A stretch of 15,137 nucleotides of DNA, taken from NCBI GenBank assembly GCA_031547465.1, contig JAVBRX010000120.1, forward strand, positions 1 through 15,137. Direction: 5' to 3'. The translations under genes were made by a program, and so were the position numbers. Origin of the DNA: Hohaiivirga sp031547465. GTDB taxonomy: Bacteria > Pseudomonadota > Alphaproteobacteria > Rhizobiales > Beijerinckiaceae. Position 1 is the stretch's first letter, and each line of letters begins with the position of its first letter. Positions 7,261-15,137 of the stretch are shown here, in pieces. The notes beneath the pieces were generated by a model. The model did no database searches. It was not told where the DNA came from and saw only the letters and a program-made list of their open reading frames with translations.

Positions 7261-7274
7261 TTCAGTGAACTGAA
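7261..7274. repeat. Short perfect inverted repeat between trpS and usp
   Basis: TTCAGT-GA-ACTGAA is a perfect 6-bp-arm dyad with a 2-base spacer, 38 bp before the GTG of the stress-protein gene. It could be an operator. There is no T-run after it, so it is not a terminator. A chance origin cannot be excluded. Confidence 0.25.
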
Positions 7275-7311
7275 CCCCGATGAGCGAAGAGTAGCGACGG
7301 GAGGATAACGG

Positions 7312-7812
7312 GTGCCGAGCAAACATCGACGCGCTTACGAAACCGGGCATCGGCCTAAGTTTCTGGTGGTGATCGACGGAACGCCGGAAAGTGTCAAGGC
7401 GGTGCATTTTGCCTCACGCCGCGTTGCACGTACCGGCGCGAATCTCGTCATGCTGGCGGTGGCGGCACAGCCCGCTAATTTTGAATGGATCGGCATCGGC
7501 GAAGCCCTGCGCGAGGAGGCGCACGACAAAGCCGAAACGCTGCTCGCGGAGGCGGCAGCAAAAGCCCGCACTGCAGCGGGCGTCGAGCCGGAATGCGTTC
7601 TGCGCGACGGCGATAGGGCCGACCAGCTCATCAAACTCATCAACGAGGATGAGGATATTTCGTTCCTAGTGCTGGCGGCGGGACAGGGTAAGGAAGGACC
7701 AGGACCGCTCATCGCCGCAGTCACCGGCAAGAATGCCGCCACTTTTCCGATTCCGGTCGTCATCGTGCCATCTGCCCTGAGCGACGAGGAGATCGACGCC
7801 ATAGCCGGATAA
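7312..7812 (+). CDS. Universal stress protein (UspA family)
   Basis: A 166-residue single Usp domain (PF00582), normal in length. The first strand F-L-V-V-I-D-G-T-P-E-S (17-27) carries the conserved Asp of the nucleotide pocket, and the last strand is I-P-V-V-I-V-P (147-153). The glycine loop reads G126-x2-G129-x9-G139-K140. ATP-binding members have G-x2-G-x9-G-(S/T), so the final S/T is replaced by Lys and ATP binding is uncertain. The start is GTG at 7312, supported by GGGAGGA at 7299-7305 with a 6-base spacer. It lies between trpS and nfu, an arrangement I remember from other Hyphomicrobiales. The role is probably stress survival; no specific function can be read from the sequence. Confidence 0.88.
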   Translation: MPSKHRRAYETGHRPKFLVVIDGTPESVKAVHFASRRVARTGANLVMLAVAAQPANFEWIGIGEALREEAHDKAETLLAEAAAKARTAAGVEPECVLRDGDRADQLIKLINEDEDISFLVLAAGQGKEGPGPLIAAVTGKNAATFPIPVVIVPSALSDEEIDAIAG

Positions 7813-8007
7813 GACCGGTTGAATGAATTATTGTTCAAAGGTTGGGTGCAATGTATCGTCCGCCTTTGAAAAGACGGGTTTGCGGGCCATAAGAGCATAA
7901 AGGTTCTTGTTCTTCGAAAGCAGCGTATGATAACCGCCGGTTCTGGTTTCAACCGCCGCCGGAAACACCCGGCAGGCGGGCAAGAATTGTGAACGCATAG
8001 GAAGCCA
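7813..8007. other. 195-bp gap between usp and nfu
   Basis: No gene or RNA was recognised. A small GC hairpin (GCCGG at 7958-7962, CCGGC at 7969-7973, 6-base loop) lacks a T-run and is not called a terminator. The nfu promoter may lie here, but no convincing promoter elements were found. TAGGAAG at 7998-8004 serves as ribosome binding site for the ATG at 8008. Confidence 0.4.
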
Positions 8008-8568
8008 ATGTTTATTCAAACCGAAACGACGCCGAATCCGGCGACCTTGAAATTCCTGCCGGGCCGGGTGGTTCTTGAATCCGGCACGTTCGATGTACGC
8101 GACATCAAGGATGCCGCCGCTTCGCCGCTGGCCTCGCGGCTGTTCGCCATTGAGGGCGTCAGCGGCGTGTTCTTCGGCTACGATTTCGTCTCCGTCACCA
8201 AGGAGGAAGGCGAATGGCAGCATCTGAAGCCCGCTATCCTCGGGGCGATCATGGAACATTTCATGACCGGCGCACCTCTGCTCGACGATATCGACGCGGT
8301 GGACGACGACGAAGCGGACGAGTTTTTCGATCCCAAGGATGCCGAAACCGTCTCTGCTATCAAGGAACTGCTGGAAACGCGCGTGCGCCCCGCCGTGGCG
8401 AACGATGGCGGCGACATCACCTTTCGCGGTTTCAAGGACGGCATCGTCTATCTGGCGATGAAGGGGGCATGTTCCGGCTGCCCGTCCTCCACTGCCACAT
8501 TGCGGCACGGCATCCAGAACCTTCTATGCCATTTTCTGCCCGACGTGCGCGAAGTACGCCCGATGTAA
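8008..8568 (+). CDS. Nfu-type Fe-S cluster carrier (NifU-like)
   Basis: A 186-residue scaffold/carrier that holds an Fe-S cluster and passes it to target enzymes in the cytoplasm. The N-terminal Nfu_N domain (PF08712, about 1-90) starts with F-I-Q-T-E-T-T-P-N-P-A-T-L-K-F. An acidic linker (92-106, D-D-I-D-A-V-D-D-D-E) leads to the C-terminal NifU domain (PF01106, about 112-186), with N-D-G-G-D-I (132-137) and the cluster-binding G-A-C-S-G-C (Cys155, Cys158). The protein ends in the family's P-D-V-x-E-V-R-P-M. Cys174 is an extra cysteine where relatives I recall have a basic residue. The layout is the standard alphaproteobacterial Nfu, distinct from the larger NifU of nitrogen fixation. A good Shine-Dalgarno precedes the ATG. 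Confidence 0.95.
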   Translation: MFIQTETTPNPATLKFLPGRVVLESGTFDVRDIKDAAASPLASRLFAIEGVSGVFFGYDFVSVTKEEGEWQHLKPAILGAIMEHFMTGAPLLDDIDAVDDDEADEFFDPKDAETVSAIKELLETRVRPAVANDGGDITFRGFKDGIVYLAMKGACSGCPSSTATLRHGIQNLLCHFLPDVREVRPM

Positions 8569-8641
8569 CGAAAACCCGACCCTCTCCCAGAAATCATCTG
8601 ATTGCCAGCGGGGTTCACTGTAGAGGATGGAAAATCGGACG

Positions 8642-9325
8642 ATGCGTGTGCTCGCCATCGATACGGCGCTCGGTGTATGTGCCACGGCGCTTTACGCGAC
8701 CGAGAGCGGTCAGGTCGAGGCATCCGACTCGCTCCAGATGGAGCGTGGCCACGCCGAAGCGCTGTTGCCGCAGGTCGACCGGGTAATGGCGGCAGCGCGG
8801 TGGCGATTTCAGGAACTCGACCGCATCGCCGTGACTATCGGACCGGGAAGCTATACAGGAATTCGCGTCGGCATCGCCGCGGCCCGCGCCTTCGGTCTGG
8901 CGACAGGCAAGCCGGTGATCGGCGTCACCACCCTGTCGGCCCTGCTCGCGCCACTCATCGCCAGCGGCGGACGGGCAATGATGGCAGCGGCGATCGACGC
9001 CAAGCATGGCCATGTCTATTACCAGGCTGCCGCCCCGGGCGGGAGGGTTATTGTCGCGCCATCACTGGTGAGCATCCGCGATGCGGCGCGCATGATCGGT
9101 GCCGGTCCGGCGCTTCTTACCGGTTCCGGTGCATCGCTGATTGCTGCCGAATGCCGGGCGCAAGGTATTTTCACCACCGTCGCCGATTTACCGAACGTGC
9201 CGGATATCGGCTGGGTGGCGAAACTCGCAGTTGCCGCCGACCCGGCCCAGGCTATGCCAAAACCGCTTTATCTGAAAGGCCCGGACGCCAAACCGCAAGA
9301 GCATGTTCGCCTGCCGAGACGATGA
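8642..9325 (+). CDS. tsaB: TsaB, tRNA t6A threonylcarbamoyltransferase complex subunit
   Basis: A 227-residue member of the M22/YeaZ family. TsaB is the non-catalytic partner of TsaD in making N6-threonylcarbamoyl-adenosine at position 37 of ANN-decoding tRNAs. Seen here: M-R-V-L-A-I-D-T-A (1-9), R-G-H-A-E-A-L-L-P (35-43) and the signature G-P-G-S-Y-T-G-I-R (67-75), then V-G-I-A-A-A-R-A-F and G-V-T-T-L. The length is normal. The ATG at 8642 is preferred because relatives begin directly with the M-x-[IVL]-L-A-I-D-T strand. An ATG at 8627 adds five residues, but its GAGG touches the start codon. The stop overlaps the rimI start by ATGA, so the two are translationally coupled, a pairing common in alphaproteobacteria. 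Confidence 0.94.
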   Translation: MRVLAIDTALGVCATALYATESGQVEASDSLQMERGHAEALLPQVDRVMAAARWRFQELDRIAVTIGPGSYTGIRVGIAAARAFGLATGKPVIGVTTLSALLAPLIASGGRAMMAAAIDAKHGHVYYQAAAPGGRVIVAPSLVSIRDAARMIGAGPALLTGSGASLIAAECRAQGIFTTVADLPNVPDIGWVAKLAVAADPAQAMPKPLYLKGPDAKPQEHVRLPRR

Positions 9326-9819
9326 TGTTGAAATCTTTTCTCGCAATCGACTGGCTCCAGCGCCGCCCCGCATCCGGACGAGTAGAACCGCTGCATTGTA
9401 ACCATGACGCGCAGATGGCCGACATCCATGCCGCGTCGTTTTCACGCCCGTGGAATGCCATGGAATTCGAGCGCCTGTTGAGTGAGCGGACCAGCGTTGC
9501 CGACGGCCTGTTCATTGGCGCAGCTCTTTCCGGCTTTGTCCTCAGCCGCTGCGTAATCGACGAGGCGGAAGTCCTTACCATCGCCATCGCCCCGGAAAGC
9601 CGCTGCAAGGGCTTGGCGAGACCACTTCTTGCCGCGCATCTCGATGCTCTCACCCGCAAGGGCGCGCGACGGGTATTCCTCGAAGTTGACGAAGGCAACA
9701 CTGCCGCGCTAGCGCTCTATCGCCGCTTCGGCTTCAAACAAGACGGGCGACGCGAAGGCTATTACAGCCATTCAGACGGCTCCCGCGCTGCGGCGCTGAC
9801 GATGAGCCTGGCTTTGTGA
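9322..9819 (+). CDS. rimI: RimI-type ribosomal protein / N-terminal acetyltransferase (GNAT)
   Basis: A 165-residue GNAT acetyltransferase (PF00583). In characterised bacteria RimI acetylates the N-terminus of ribosomal protein S18 with acetyl-CoA. Visible: F-S-R-P-W (40-44), the usual RimI substrate-side start; the acetyl-CoA loop I-A-P-E-S-R-C-K-G-L-A (89-99), matching R/Q-x-x-G-x-G/A with R94, G97 and A99; and L-E-V-D-E-G-N-T-A-A-L-A-L-Y-R-R-F-G-F (120-138), a hallmark of the family. The ATG at 9322 overlaps the tsaB stop. The frame is open further upstream but there it only shadows tsaB. Sequence before residue 30 is weakly conserved. The gene ends 12 bp from the oppositely oriented addA. 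Placement after tsaB supports the RimI call over a generic GNAT. Confidence 0.9.
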   Translation: MMLKSFLAIDWLQRRPASGRVEPLHCNHDAQMADIHAASFSRPWNAMEFERLLSERTSVADGLFIGAALSGFVLSRCVIDEAEVLTIAIAPESRCKGLARPLLAAHLDALTRKGARRVFLEVDEGNTAALALYRRFGFKQDGRREGYYSHSDGSRAAALTMSLAL

Positions 9820-9831
9820 GGCCCTGCAGTC

Positions 9832-12800
9832 CTATCGCTGAGAGAACTCCGCAAGCGCCTCGCCCATTTTCTTATCCGACAACTCCCGGATCACCGGCCC
9901 GGTGGTAAACACCAGATACGCGCGCACCGGGCGATCCGGGTAAATCTCTTGTAGCAAGGCTCGGTAAAGCGCCAGTTGCGTCACGACGGCAGGGTTCGGC
10001 GCTTCCGTCGGTGTGGGCGGTCGGGCATCGGTTTTAAAATCGGCTATCAGCACCTGATCATCCGCAACCGACAACCGGTCGATCCGCCCGGAAACGGGGA
10101 GTTTGCCCCTCGCCGCTGCAATTTGCCCGGCAATTTCCGCTTCCGCCAGCGAGCCGGGCACAAACAGGGCGGCGAGATCCGGGTGGTCGATGATGGCGAG
10201 TGCCTGCTCGGCAATCGCTGTTCGCTCGCCATCGGAGAGGCGCGGCGCGCGAATGGCGAGGGTGAGAGCGGCAGCCCGCGCCCTGTCCGCCGGTGGCAGA
10301 CCGGGTAGGCGTTCAAGCAATTCGTGGATCAGCATCCCCTTGAGCCGCGCCCGCTGAGCTGCCGATCGATCCTGCCGGTCAGGCGACGCTGGCTGCTTTT
10401 CCCGTGGGTGAAAAGCCCGGGATGGCGATAGGGGCCGGGCAGGTAACAGGTCGGGGGCAAGCGGCTCGCACAGCCATTGGGGGGGCGGATGGCCCGGCTC
10501 CTGTTCCACCCTCTTCTCTGCCTCGGCAGGCGGGAGAGCCTCGCAGGCGCGCCATAGTTCGACCGGGCCATAGGGGCGTTCCAACCCGATCAGTTTCGCC
10601 CCGCTCTCGGCAAGGCCATGCCGGATCATGACGCTCCAGGCATCGGGCTTGGCTTCCTTGAGCCGGGAATCCGTCAGATAGGGCGCGATGACGAGGCGAT
10701 CCCCGGCACGGGTCATCGCCACGTAGAGCAGGCGGCGATGTTCTTCGAGGCCCTTGATACGCCAGAGGGCGCGGGCTTGCTCAAGGCTGTGCGAAGCGCC
10801 GGACGCTCCCTGCCAGACGGGCAGCGCCAGACCGGTCTGACCGACGGCAACCGGAATCAATGGCGGATCGCGTCCAAGGGCATCGGAGCCGTCGAGCACC
10901 ACCACCAGCGGCGCTTCCAGCCCCTTAGCCCCATGCACCGTCATCACCCGCACTTCATCGCGCGCCGCTTCGAGATCGCGCTTAATGACATGTTCCGCAG
11001 TCGAGAACCGCTCCAGAAATGCCGCCAGCGATGGCGTTCCAGCATATTCGGCATTCTGCGCGTAAGAGAGGAAAGCATCGACGGTATCCGCCGCTTCATG
11101 GCCGAGGCGGGCAATCAACGCTACGCGCCCGCCACCGGGGCCGAGAAGAGCGGCGTAGAAGCCGAACGGGCCACGCCGCTCAGACAGGTTGCGCCACGAT
11201 TGCAAGGCCGCCCAGCCGGTTTCCGCTTTTCTGTCACCGGTCAAGGCGGCGCGTTGCAAGGCGTCAGCCAAAGAATCCGCCTCCGCCCGTGTGGCGGCGA
11301 TGCGCAGAAGATCGTCGTCGTCGAACCCGACCAGCGGCGATTTCAACGCTTCTGCCAGAGCGAGGTCGTTCTGCGGCAACAACGCCGCCCGCCCCGCCGA
11401 GATCAGATCCATCACGGCGATATGCTCGCCGATATTGAGCCTGTCCTGCCCGGCGACTGGCACCCCTGTCGTTTTCAGGGCGCGGATCACCGCCTCGAAC
11501 GCGGCATTACGCTTGCGCACCAGAATCAGGATATCCCCGGCCTTCCAGCGGCGGCCTGTTTCATCGCCTTCTGTGATCCACGTCCGGACAGCGTGGGCAA
11601 CCCGATTGGCGGCAACGATGGCCGGAGATGTTGCCTCCGGCACATCGACCGGCTCCGCCCAGGCATCGTCCGGCTCCGGGGGCTCGCTCGGGCGCTCCAA
11701 CGGCCAGAGTTCGACCTGCCCCGGCGCATGGGGCCGGGCGCTGGCATGAACCGTACCGACAGCACTATCGTCGAACGACAGGCCGCTGTAATTCTCAGGC
11801 AGGTGGAACGTCGCATCGACCGCCGATAGAACGGCCAATGTCGAGCGGAACGACAGGGTGAGGTTCACACTCGCGAAAGCCTGCTGCGCCGCCCGGATGC
11901 GACGCGACCAATCCTTACCACTTGCTTCGAATTCCTGTGGGGCCGCCCCCTGAAAACCGTAGAGCGACTGTTGCGGATCACCAACCGCAAACACGGTGCG
12001 CCGCCGCTCACCCGCCGCACCGAAGCCGGCGGAGAAATCCCCGGTCAGGCGGCGCAGGATGCGCCATTGCTCCGGGTTGGTGTCCTGTGCCTCATCAATC
12101 AGCACATGGTCGATGCCCCGGTCGAGCTTGTAAAGCACCCAGGCGGCATCGCCACGCTCCAGCATGGCGAGGGCACGGCGGATCATGTCATCGAAATCGA
12201 GCATCCCGAGGCGGTTCTTCGCCGCCTCGTATCGTGCGCCGATCCGCTCCATCAGGCGGAACAGGGCATCGGTGCGCTCCAACGCCTCTGCCGAACGCAG
12301 CCTGTCACGCAAAACCGCAACCCTGTCCGCCTCGGCCATGAGCCGTTCGCGAACAGTATCGGCAACCGACCTGGTGACAATCTTGTCCGAAGACCGCTGT
12401 TTATCCTTGGAATCGAAGAAAACCTTGCAATATTGCGCCAACCGTTCGCTGGGATAGGTTGCGATGCGTGAAGCGCGCAGGCTGGCGGCACGCTCCTGAT
12501 CGGTCGCTTTTCCGGCATCGAGTTGGGCGAGAATTCCATCAAGTTCCGCAGCTTTGAAGCCATTATCGAGAATCTCGGTAATCAGGAAGGACGGCGTTTC
12601 CTTTGATTTCAGCGCAAATGTCGCCCGAAGCGCAGCGATGGCGGCTTTGTGGCCGCCGAGATCAGCGATCTGCGGTGCGGCTTTCAGGGCGGAGTAGATC
12701 GCCTCCTCGACCACCGGACTAAGGCCGCCCTGACCGCTGACGATTTCCCAAGCCTGCGCCAGATCTTGATTGCCTCCGGAGGATGCCTCCGCCAGCGTGT

Positions 12801-13296
12801 CCGCGAGCGCCTGAGTAATCAGTTCCCCTGCCCCGCTTTCCTCCAGTACCTTGAACTGCGCCGGAACGTTGGCTTCCAGCGGTGCCAGATGCAGGATGCG
12901 TTCGCAGAAGGCATGGATGGTCTCGATCTTCAATCCGCCCGGCGTTTCCACCGCCCGGGCGAACAGCCGTCGCGCGGCGGCAAGATCCGTCGCATCGACG
13001 CGCCGTCCTTCAAGCGCCTCAAGGGCATCCGTCAATTGCACATCGGGCATCGTCACCCAACTGCTCAACAGGTTGACCACTTTCAGTGCCATATTGGCGG
13101 CAGCGGCTTTAGTGAAGGTGAGGCACAGAATGCGTCCCGGCGGTGTGCCGTTGAGCAGCAGGCGCACTACCCGGTCGGCCAGAACCTTGGTCTTGCCGGA
13201 ACCGGCATTGGCCGACACCCAGGCCGAGACGCATGGATCGGACGCCTTGCGCTGCGCGTCGATGGTGGCTTGCGGGATGACGAATTTCTCGCTCAT
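9832..13296 (-). CDS. addA: AddA, helicase-nuclease subunit of AddAB
   Basis: A 1154-residue superfamily 1A (UvrD-like) 3'-5' helicase with a C-terminal nuclease. Together with AddB it resects double-strand breaks and loads RecA, the role RecBCD has in E. coli. Motifs in order: Walker A A-N-A-G-S-G-K-T (29-36); motif Ia L-T-F-T-K-A-A-A (59-66); T-I-H-A-F-C (126-131); Walker B L-I-D-E-A-Q-D-T (399-406); motif III V-G-D-P-Q-Q-S-L-Y-G-F (438-448); and T-V-H-G-A-K-G-L-E (motif V) in the second helicase half. The PD-(D/E)XK nuclease near the end has G-R-I-D-R (1070-1074), A-D-F-K-T-D with Asp1086 and Lys1088, and Q-L-A-L-Y (1107-1111). All catalytic residues I looked for are present. The ATG overlaps the addB stop (ATGA), with GAGGA just before it. 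Its 3' end converges on rimI. Confidence 0.96.
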   Translation of the reverse strand: MSEKFVIPQATIDAQRKASDPCVSAWVSANAGSGKTKVLADRVVRLLLNGTPPGRILCLTFTKAAAANMALKVVNLLSSWVTMPDVQLTDALEALEGRRVDATDLAAARRLFARAVETPGGLKIETIHAFCERILHLAPLEANVPAQFKVLEESGAGELITQALADTLAEASSGGNQDLAQAWEIVSGQGGLSPVVEEAIYSALKAAPQIADLGGHKAAIAALRATFALKSKETPSFLITEILDNGFKAAELDGILAQLDAGKATDQERAASLRASRIATYPSERLAQYCKVFFDSKDKQRSSDKIVTRSVADTVRERLMAEADRVAVLRDRLRSAEALERTDALFRLMERIGARYEAAKNRLGMLDFDDMIRRALAMLERGDAAWVLYKLDRGIDHVLIDEAQDTNPEQWRILRRLTGDFSAGFGAAGERRRTVFAVGDPQQSLYGFQGAAPQEFEASGKDWSRRIRAAQQAFASVNLTLSFRSTLAVLSAVDATFHLPENYSGLSFDDSAVGTVHASARPHAPGQVELWPLERPSEPPEPDDAWAEPVDVPEATSPAIVAANRVAHAVRTWITEGDETGRRWKAGDILILVRKRNAAFEAVIRALKTTGVPVAGQDRLNIGEHIAVMDLISAGRAALLPQNDLALAEALKSPLVGFDDDDLLRIAATRAEADSLADALQRAALTGDRKAETGWAALQSWRNLSERRGPFGFYAALLGPGGGRVALIARLGHEAADTVDAFLSYAQNAEYAGTPSLAAFLERFSTAEHVIKRDLEAARDEVRVMTVHGAKGLEAPLVVVLDGSDALGRDPPLIPVAVGQTGLALPVWQGASGASHSLEQARALWRIKGLEEHRRLLYVAMTRAGDRLVIAPYLTDSRLKEAKPDAWSVMIRHGLAESGAKLIGLERPYGPVELWRACEALPPAEAEKRVEQEPGHPPPQWLCEPLAPDLLPARPLSPSRAFHPREKQPASPDRQDRSAAQRARLKGMLIHELLERLPGLPPADRARAAALTLAIRAPRLSDGERTAIAEQALAIIDHPDLAALFVPGSLAEAEIAGQIAAARGKLPVSGRIDRLSVADDQVLIADFKTDARPPTPTEAPNPAVVTQLALYRALLQEIYPDRPVRAYLVFTTGPVIRELSDKKMGEALAEFSQR

Positions 13297-15137
13297 TCCT
13301 CGCCCCCCTCGCCGCTAAGCGACCATTCCCTGACCCGGGCCAGATGATCGTAAGGGGTGTAGACGCGCGCGTATTTCGGAAATGGGCGGGAGCGATAAAC
13401 CTCCTCGCCCGCCACGAACCGCTCGATCTTCGCCCGAACGCGCTGCCAGTGTTCATCGACGATCTCCGGAACCACCCATTCGTCTTTTTTTCCGGGGGTA
13501 ATCACCCGTTCCCGCAACGGCTCTCGTCCGCCAGAAACGCCGACATAGAGAATATCCGGCGTTTGTCCGGTCTTGGGGCAATCCTTGAACGCCCCCTCCA
13601 TCAGCATTTTCGCTTCAAGGGTCAATTGCGGGGCAAAGCCGATGGCGACTTCCTGTACACCCGGCATCCCCCCGGTCTTGAAATCGACGATGGCTGCCGA
13701 ACCGTCGCCGCCGATCTCGATCCGGTCGGCGCGGGCGCGCAATGTGAAGAGGCTGCCATCCTTCAAAGCGAACGGTAACGCACCGGATCGCTCGGCAAAA
13801 ATCCTCATTCCAGCGGTGCGACGCTGGTTTTCCCAATCGAGATAAGGTTCGACGATGCGCCCGAAGCGCTTGCGCCAATCGGCATAAAGGCTGGGGGAAA
13901 TGTCGCGGACCGGAGCCAGCACCGCCTCGGCAATGGCTTTCAAACGTTCCTCCGCACCGGTGGGGAGCGGGCCAGACGGGAACTCTTCGGCAAACGTTCC
14001 GAGAATTTCATGAATCGCCATGCCGCGATCCGCCGGGCTCATCGCCACCGCGACAGGATCGAGCGGGTCGAGCTTCAGCAGATGGCGGGCAAATATCGAA
14101 TACGGGTCGCGGATCAGCGTTTCGATCTCGGTAACGCTCAACGAGCGAGGGAACAACGCCGGATCGCCTCTCGGTGCCGGGCGCAATAACGGCGGAGCCG
14201 CAGGGCGGGTTTCGAGATGTGCGGCAAGGGCAAGATACACCCTCCCCCGCGCCGTCATTTCGCCCCAGACATCATTGCCAGCAAAGGCCCGCATCCGTTG
14301 CAGGAAGCGCGACGGAAGCGACGGCGCGCCGCCGCGTTTGAGCGCACGGGTGACGACAATATCCCCGGCGGCGGCAAGCTGGGTGAAATCGTGGGCGGTC
14401 TGGCCGATGCGGCGCTCCGGCGGCCCGAGGCCGATGGCGGCGCGCATAGGCCGGTTGAGAAAGGCATCGGTGCGGATAACCGGCGGCCAGATCCCCTCAT
14501 CGAGACCGCCCAGCACCACCCGGTCGGCATTCATCAACCGCGCTTCCAGCAGGCCGAGGATCGTCACGCGCCGGTGCGTCGCCATGAACGGCGGACGCAG
14601 CATCCGCCAGCGTGAGAGTTCGAGAAAGAAGGCCGGATAATCGGCGAACCGCCCACGCACCGTTCCCGCCTCGATAATGGCAAGTTCGTCGAACAACTCC
14701 GTCAGCGCCTTGAACGCCCCAGCTTCGTCGGCTTCAATCTCTCCCGTCTCATCCTGCATCAGCGCCTGAAGTGTACGCCAATGCGCTTCCGCGACCCGGA
14801 TGAGATCGGTCTCCTCCATCCGCTCCGATGGATGGAAGCCGGTGAAGGCATCGGCAAGGCGGTCGAGACATTGTACCGCCAGATCCCAATCCCCCGCCGT
14901 CAACCGCATGACCGGGCGCGGGTCGTAACGGGAGCGGGAGGCACGTCGCGCCGCAAGCGCTTCCTTCAACCCATCCAATCCCGGCCCTGGTTCAGGGCCG
15001 CGCAGCACACCGATTTCGATGGCGCGGACAGCGCGCCGCGCCTCATCGGGTGAAAAACCGAGCCGCAGTAGCGGGTGATTGAGCAGGGCGAGCAGGCTCA
15101 ACGGTTCGAAACCGGCGGACGCCGCATCGGCGGCAAG
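13293..15137 (-). CDS. addB: AddB, nuclease/inactive-helicase subunit of AddAB (5' end outside window)
   Basis: Partial: the frame is open to base 15137 and covers the C-terminal 614 residues of a family usually about 1000 long, so the helicase-like N-terminal part is missing. AddB is the partner of AddA; in AddAB enzymes it supplies the second nuclease and the Chi-recognition site. Seen here: L-G-G-L-D-E-G-I-W-P, typical of AddB; and the PD-(D/E)XK nuclease with R-A-D-R-I-E and I-V-D-F-K-T-G (V-D-F-K-T-G at 13673-13690), followed by Q-L-T-L-E-A. The end reads Y-T-P-Y-D-H-L-A-R-V-R-E-W, where iron-sulfur AddB proteins have C-x2-C-x5-C. The cluster is therefore probably absent, as I expect for the alphaproteobacterial subtype. 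It overlaps addA by ATGA, so the two subunits should be made together. Confidence 0.95.
   Translation of the reverse strand, partial: LAADAASAGFEPLSLLALLNHPLLRLGFSPDEARRAVRAIEIGVLRGPEPGPGLDGLKEALAARRASRSRYDPRPVMRLTAGDWDLAVQCLDRLADAFTGFHPSERMEETDLIRVAEAHWRTLQALMQDETGEIEADEAGAFKALTELFDELAIIEAGTVRGRFADYPAFFLELSRWRMLRPPFMATHRRVTILGLLEARLMNADRVVLGGLDEGIWPPVIRTDAFLNRPMRAAIGLGPPERRIGQTAHDFTQLAAAGDIVVTRALKRGGAPSLPSRFLQRMRAFAGNDVWGEMTARGRVYLALAAHLETRPAAPPLLRPAPRGDPALFPRSLSVTEIETLIRDPYSIFARHLLKLDPLDPVAVAMSPADRGMAIHEILGTFAEEFPSGPLPTGAEERLKAIAEAVLAPVRDISPSLYADWRKRFGRIVEPYLDWENQRRTAGMRIFAERSGALPFALKDGSLFTLRARADRIEIGGDGSAAIVDFKTGGMPGVQEVAIGFAPQLTLEAKMLMEGAFKDCPKTGQTPDILYVGVSGGREPLRERVITPGKKDEWVVPEIVDEHWQRVRAKIERFVAGEEVYRSRPFPKYARVYTPYDHLARVREWSLSGEGGEE

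Noticed and set aside
7958..7973. GC hairpin as rho-independent terminator of usp
   Set aside because: The stem is only 5 bp and no T-run follows; it also lies about 145 bp after the stop codon.
8602..9819. A single long frame that could look like an N-terminally extended acetyltransferase
   Set aside because: The part before 9322 overlaps tsaB, is Arg/Gly-rich and resembles nothing. The GNAT domain begins after the ATGA overlap.
10618..11829. A 403-codon open frame on the plus strand opposite addA
   Set aside because: Antisense shadow: the minus strand has intact helicase motifs across this stretch.

Overview
The window looks like chromosomal DNA of an alphaproteobacterium, most likely Hyphomicrobiales (Rhizobiales) or a near relative. 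This rests on high GC outside a few intergenic stretches, an AddAB rather than RecBCD recombination enzyme, an IalB-family protein, a DUF3768 remnant (a domain I associate with alphaproteobacteria), and the run trpS-usp-nfu-tsaB-rimI. I cannot name a genus.

Left third (1-5706), accessory: an envelope/secretion locus. A minus-strand gene with a clear signal peptide runs off the left edge (113 to <1). It is separated by an AT-rich 308-bp intergenic region from a plus-strand four-gene cluster. The cluster encodes an IalB-family periplasmic protein (422-979), a short two-partner-secretion exoprotein TpsA (976-2940), its outer-membrane transporter TpsB (2972-4804) and an exported Sel1-repeat protein (4816-5706). 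The genes are overlapping or tightly spaced and all four products carry signal peptides, so they probably act together at the envelope. TpsB would recognise the TPS domain of TpsA in the periplasm and secrete it. The IalB and Sel1 proteins are unexplained partners, and this module is the most interesting part of the window.

Junction (5707-6184): no intact gene, but a minus-strand remnant of a DUF3768 protein, broken at its 5' end, overlaps the last bases of the Sel1 gene. It suggests the accessory locus sits next to a site of past gene turnover.

Middle (6185-9819), housekeeping, all plus strand: tryptophanyl-tRNA synthetase, a UspA-like stress protein, an Nfu-type Fe-S carrier, TsaB (tRNA t6A synthesis) and a RimI-type acetyltransferase. 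The last two overlap by ATGA.

Right third (9832-15137), minus strand: addB (5' end outside the window) and addA, overlapping by ATGA. They encode the double-strand-break helicase-nuclease and converge on rimI. I saw no rRNA, tRNA, CRISPR array, insertion sequence or convincing rho-independent terminator.
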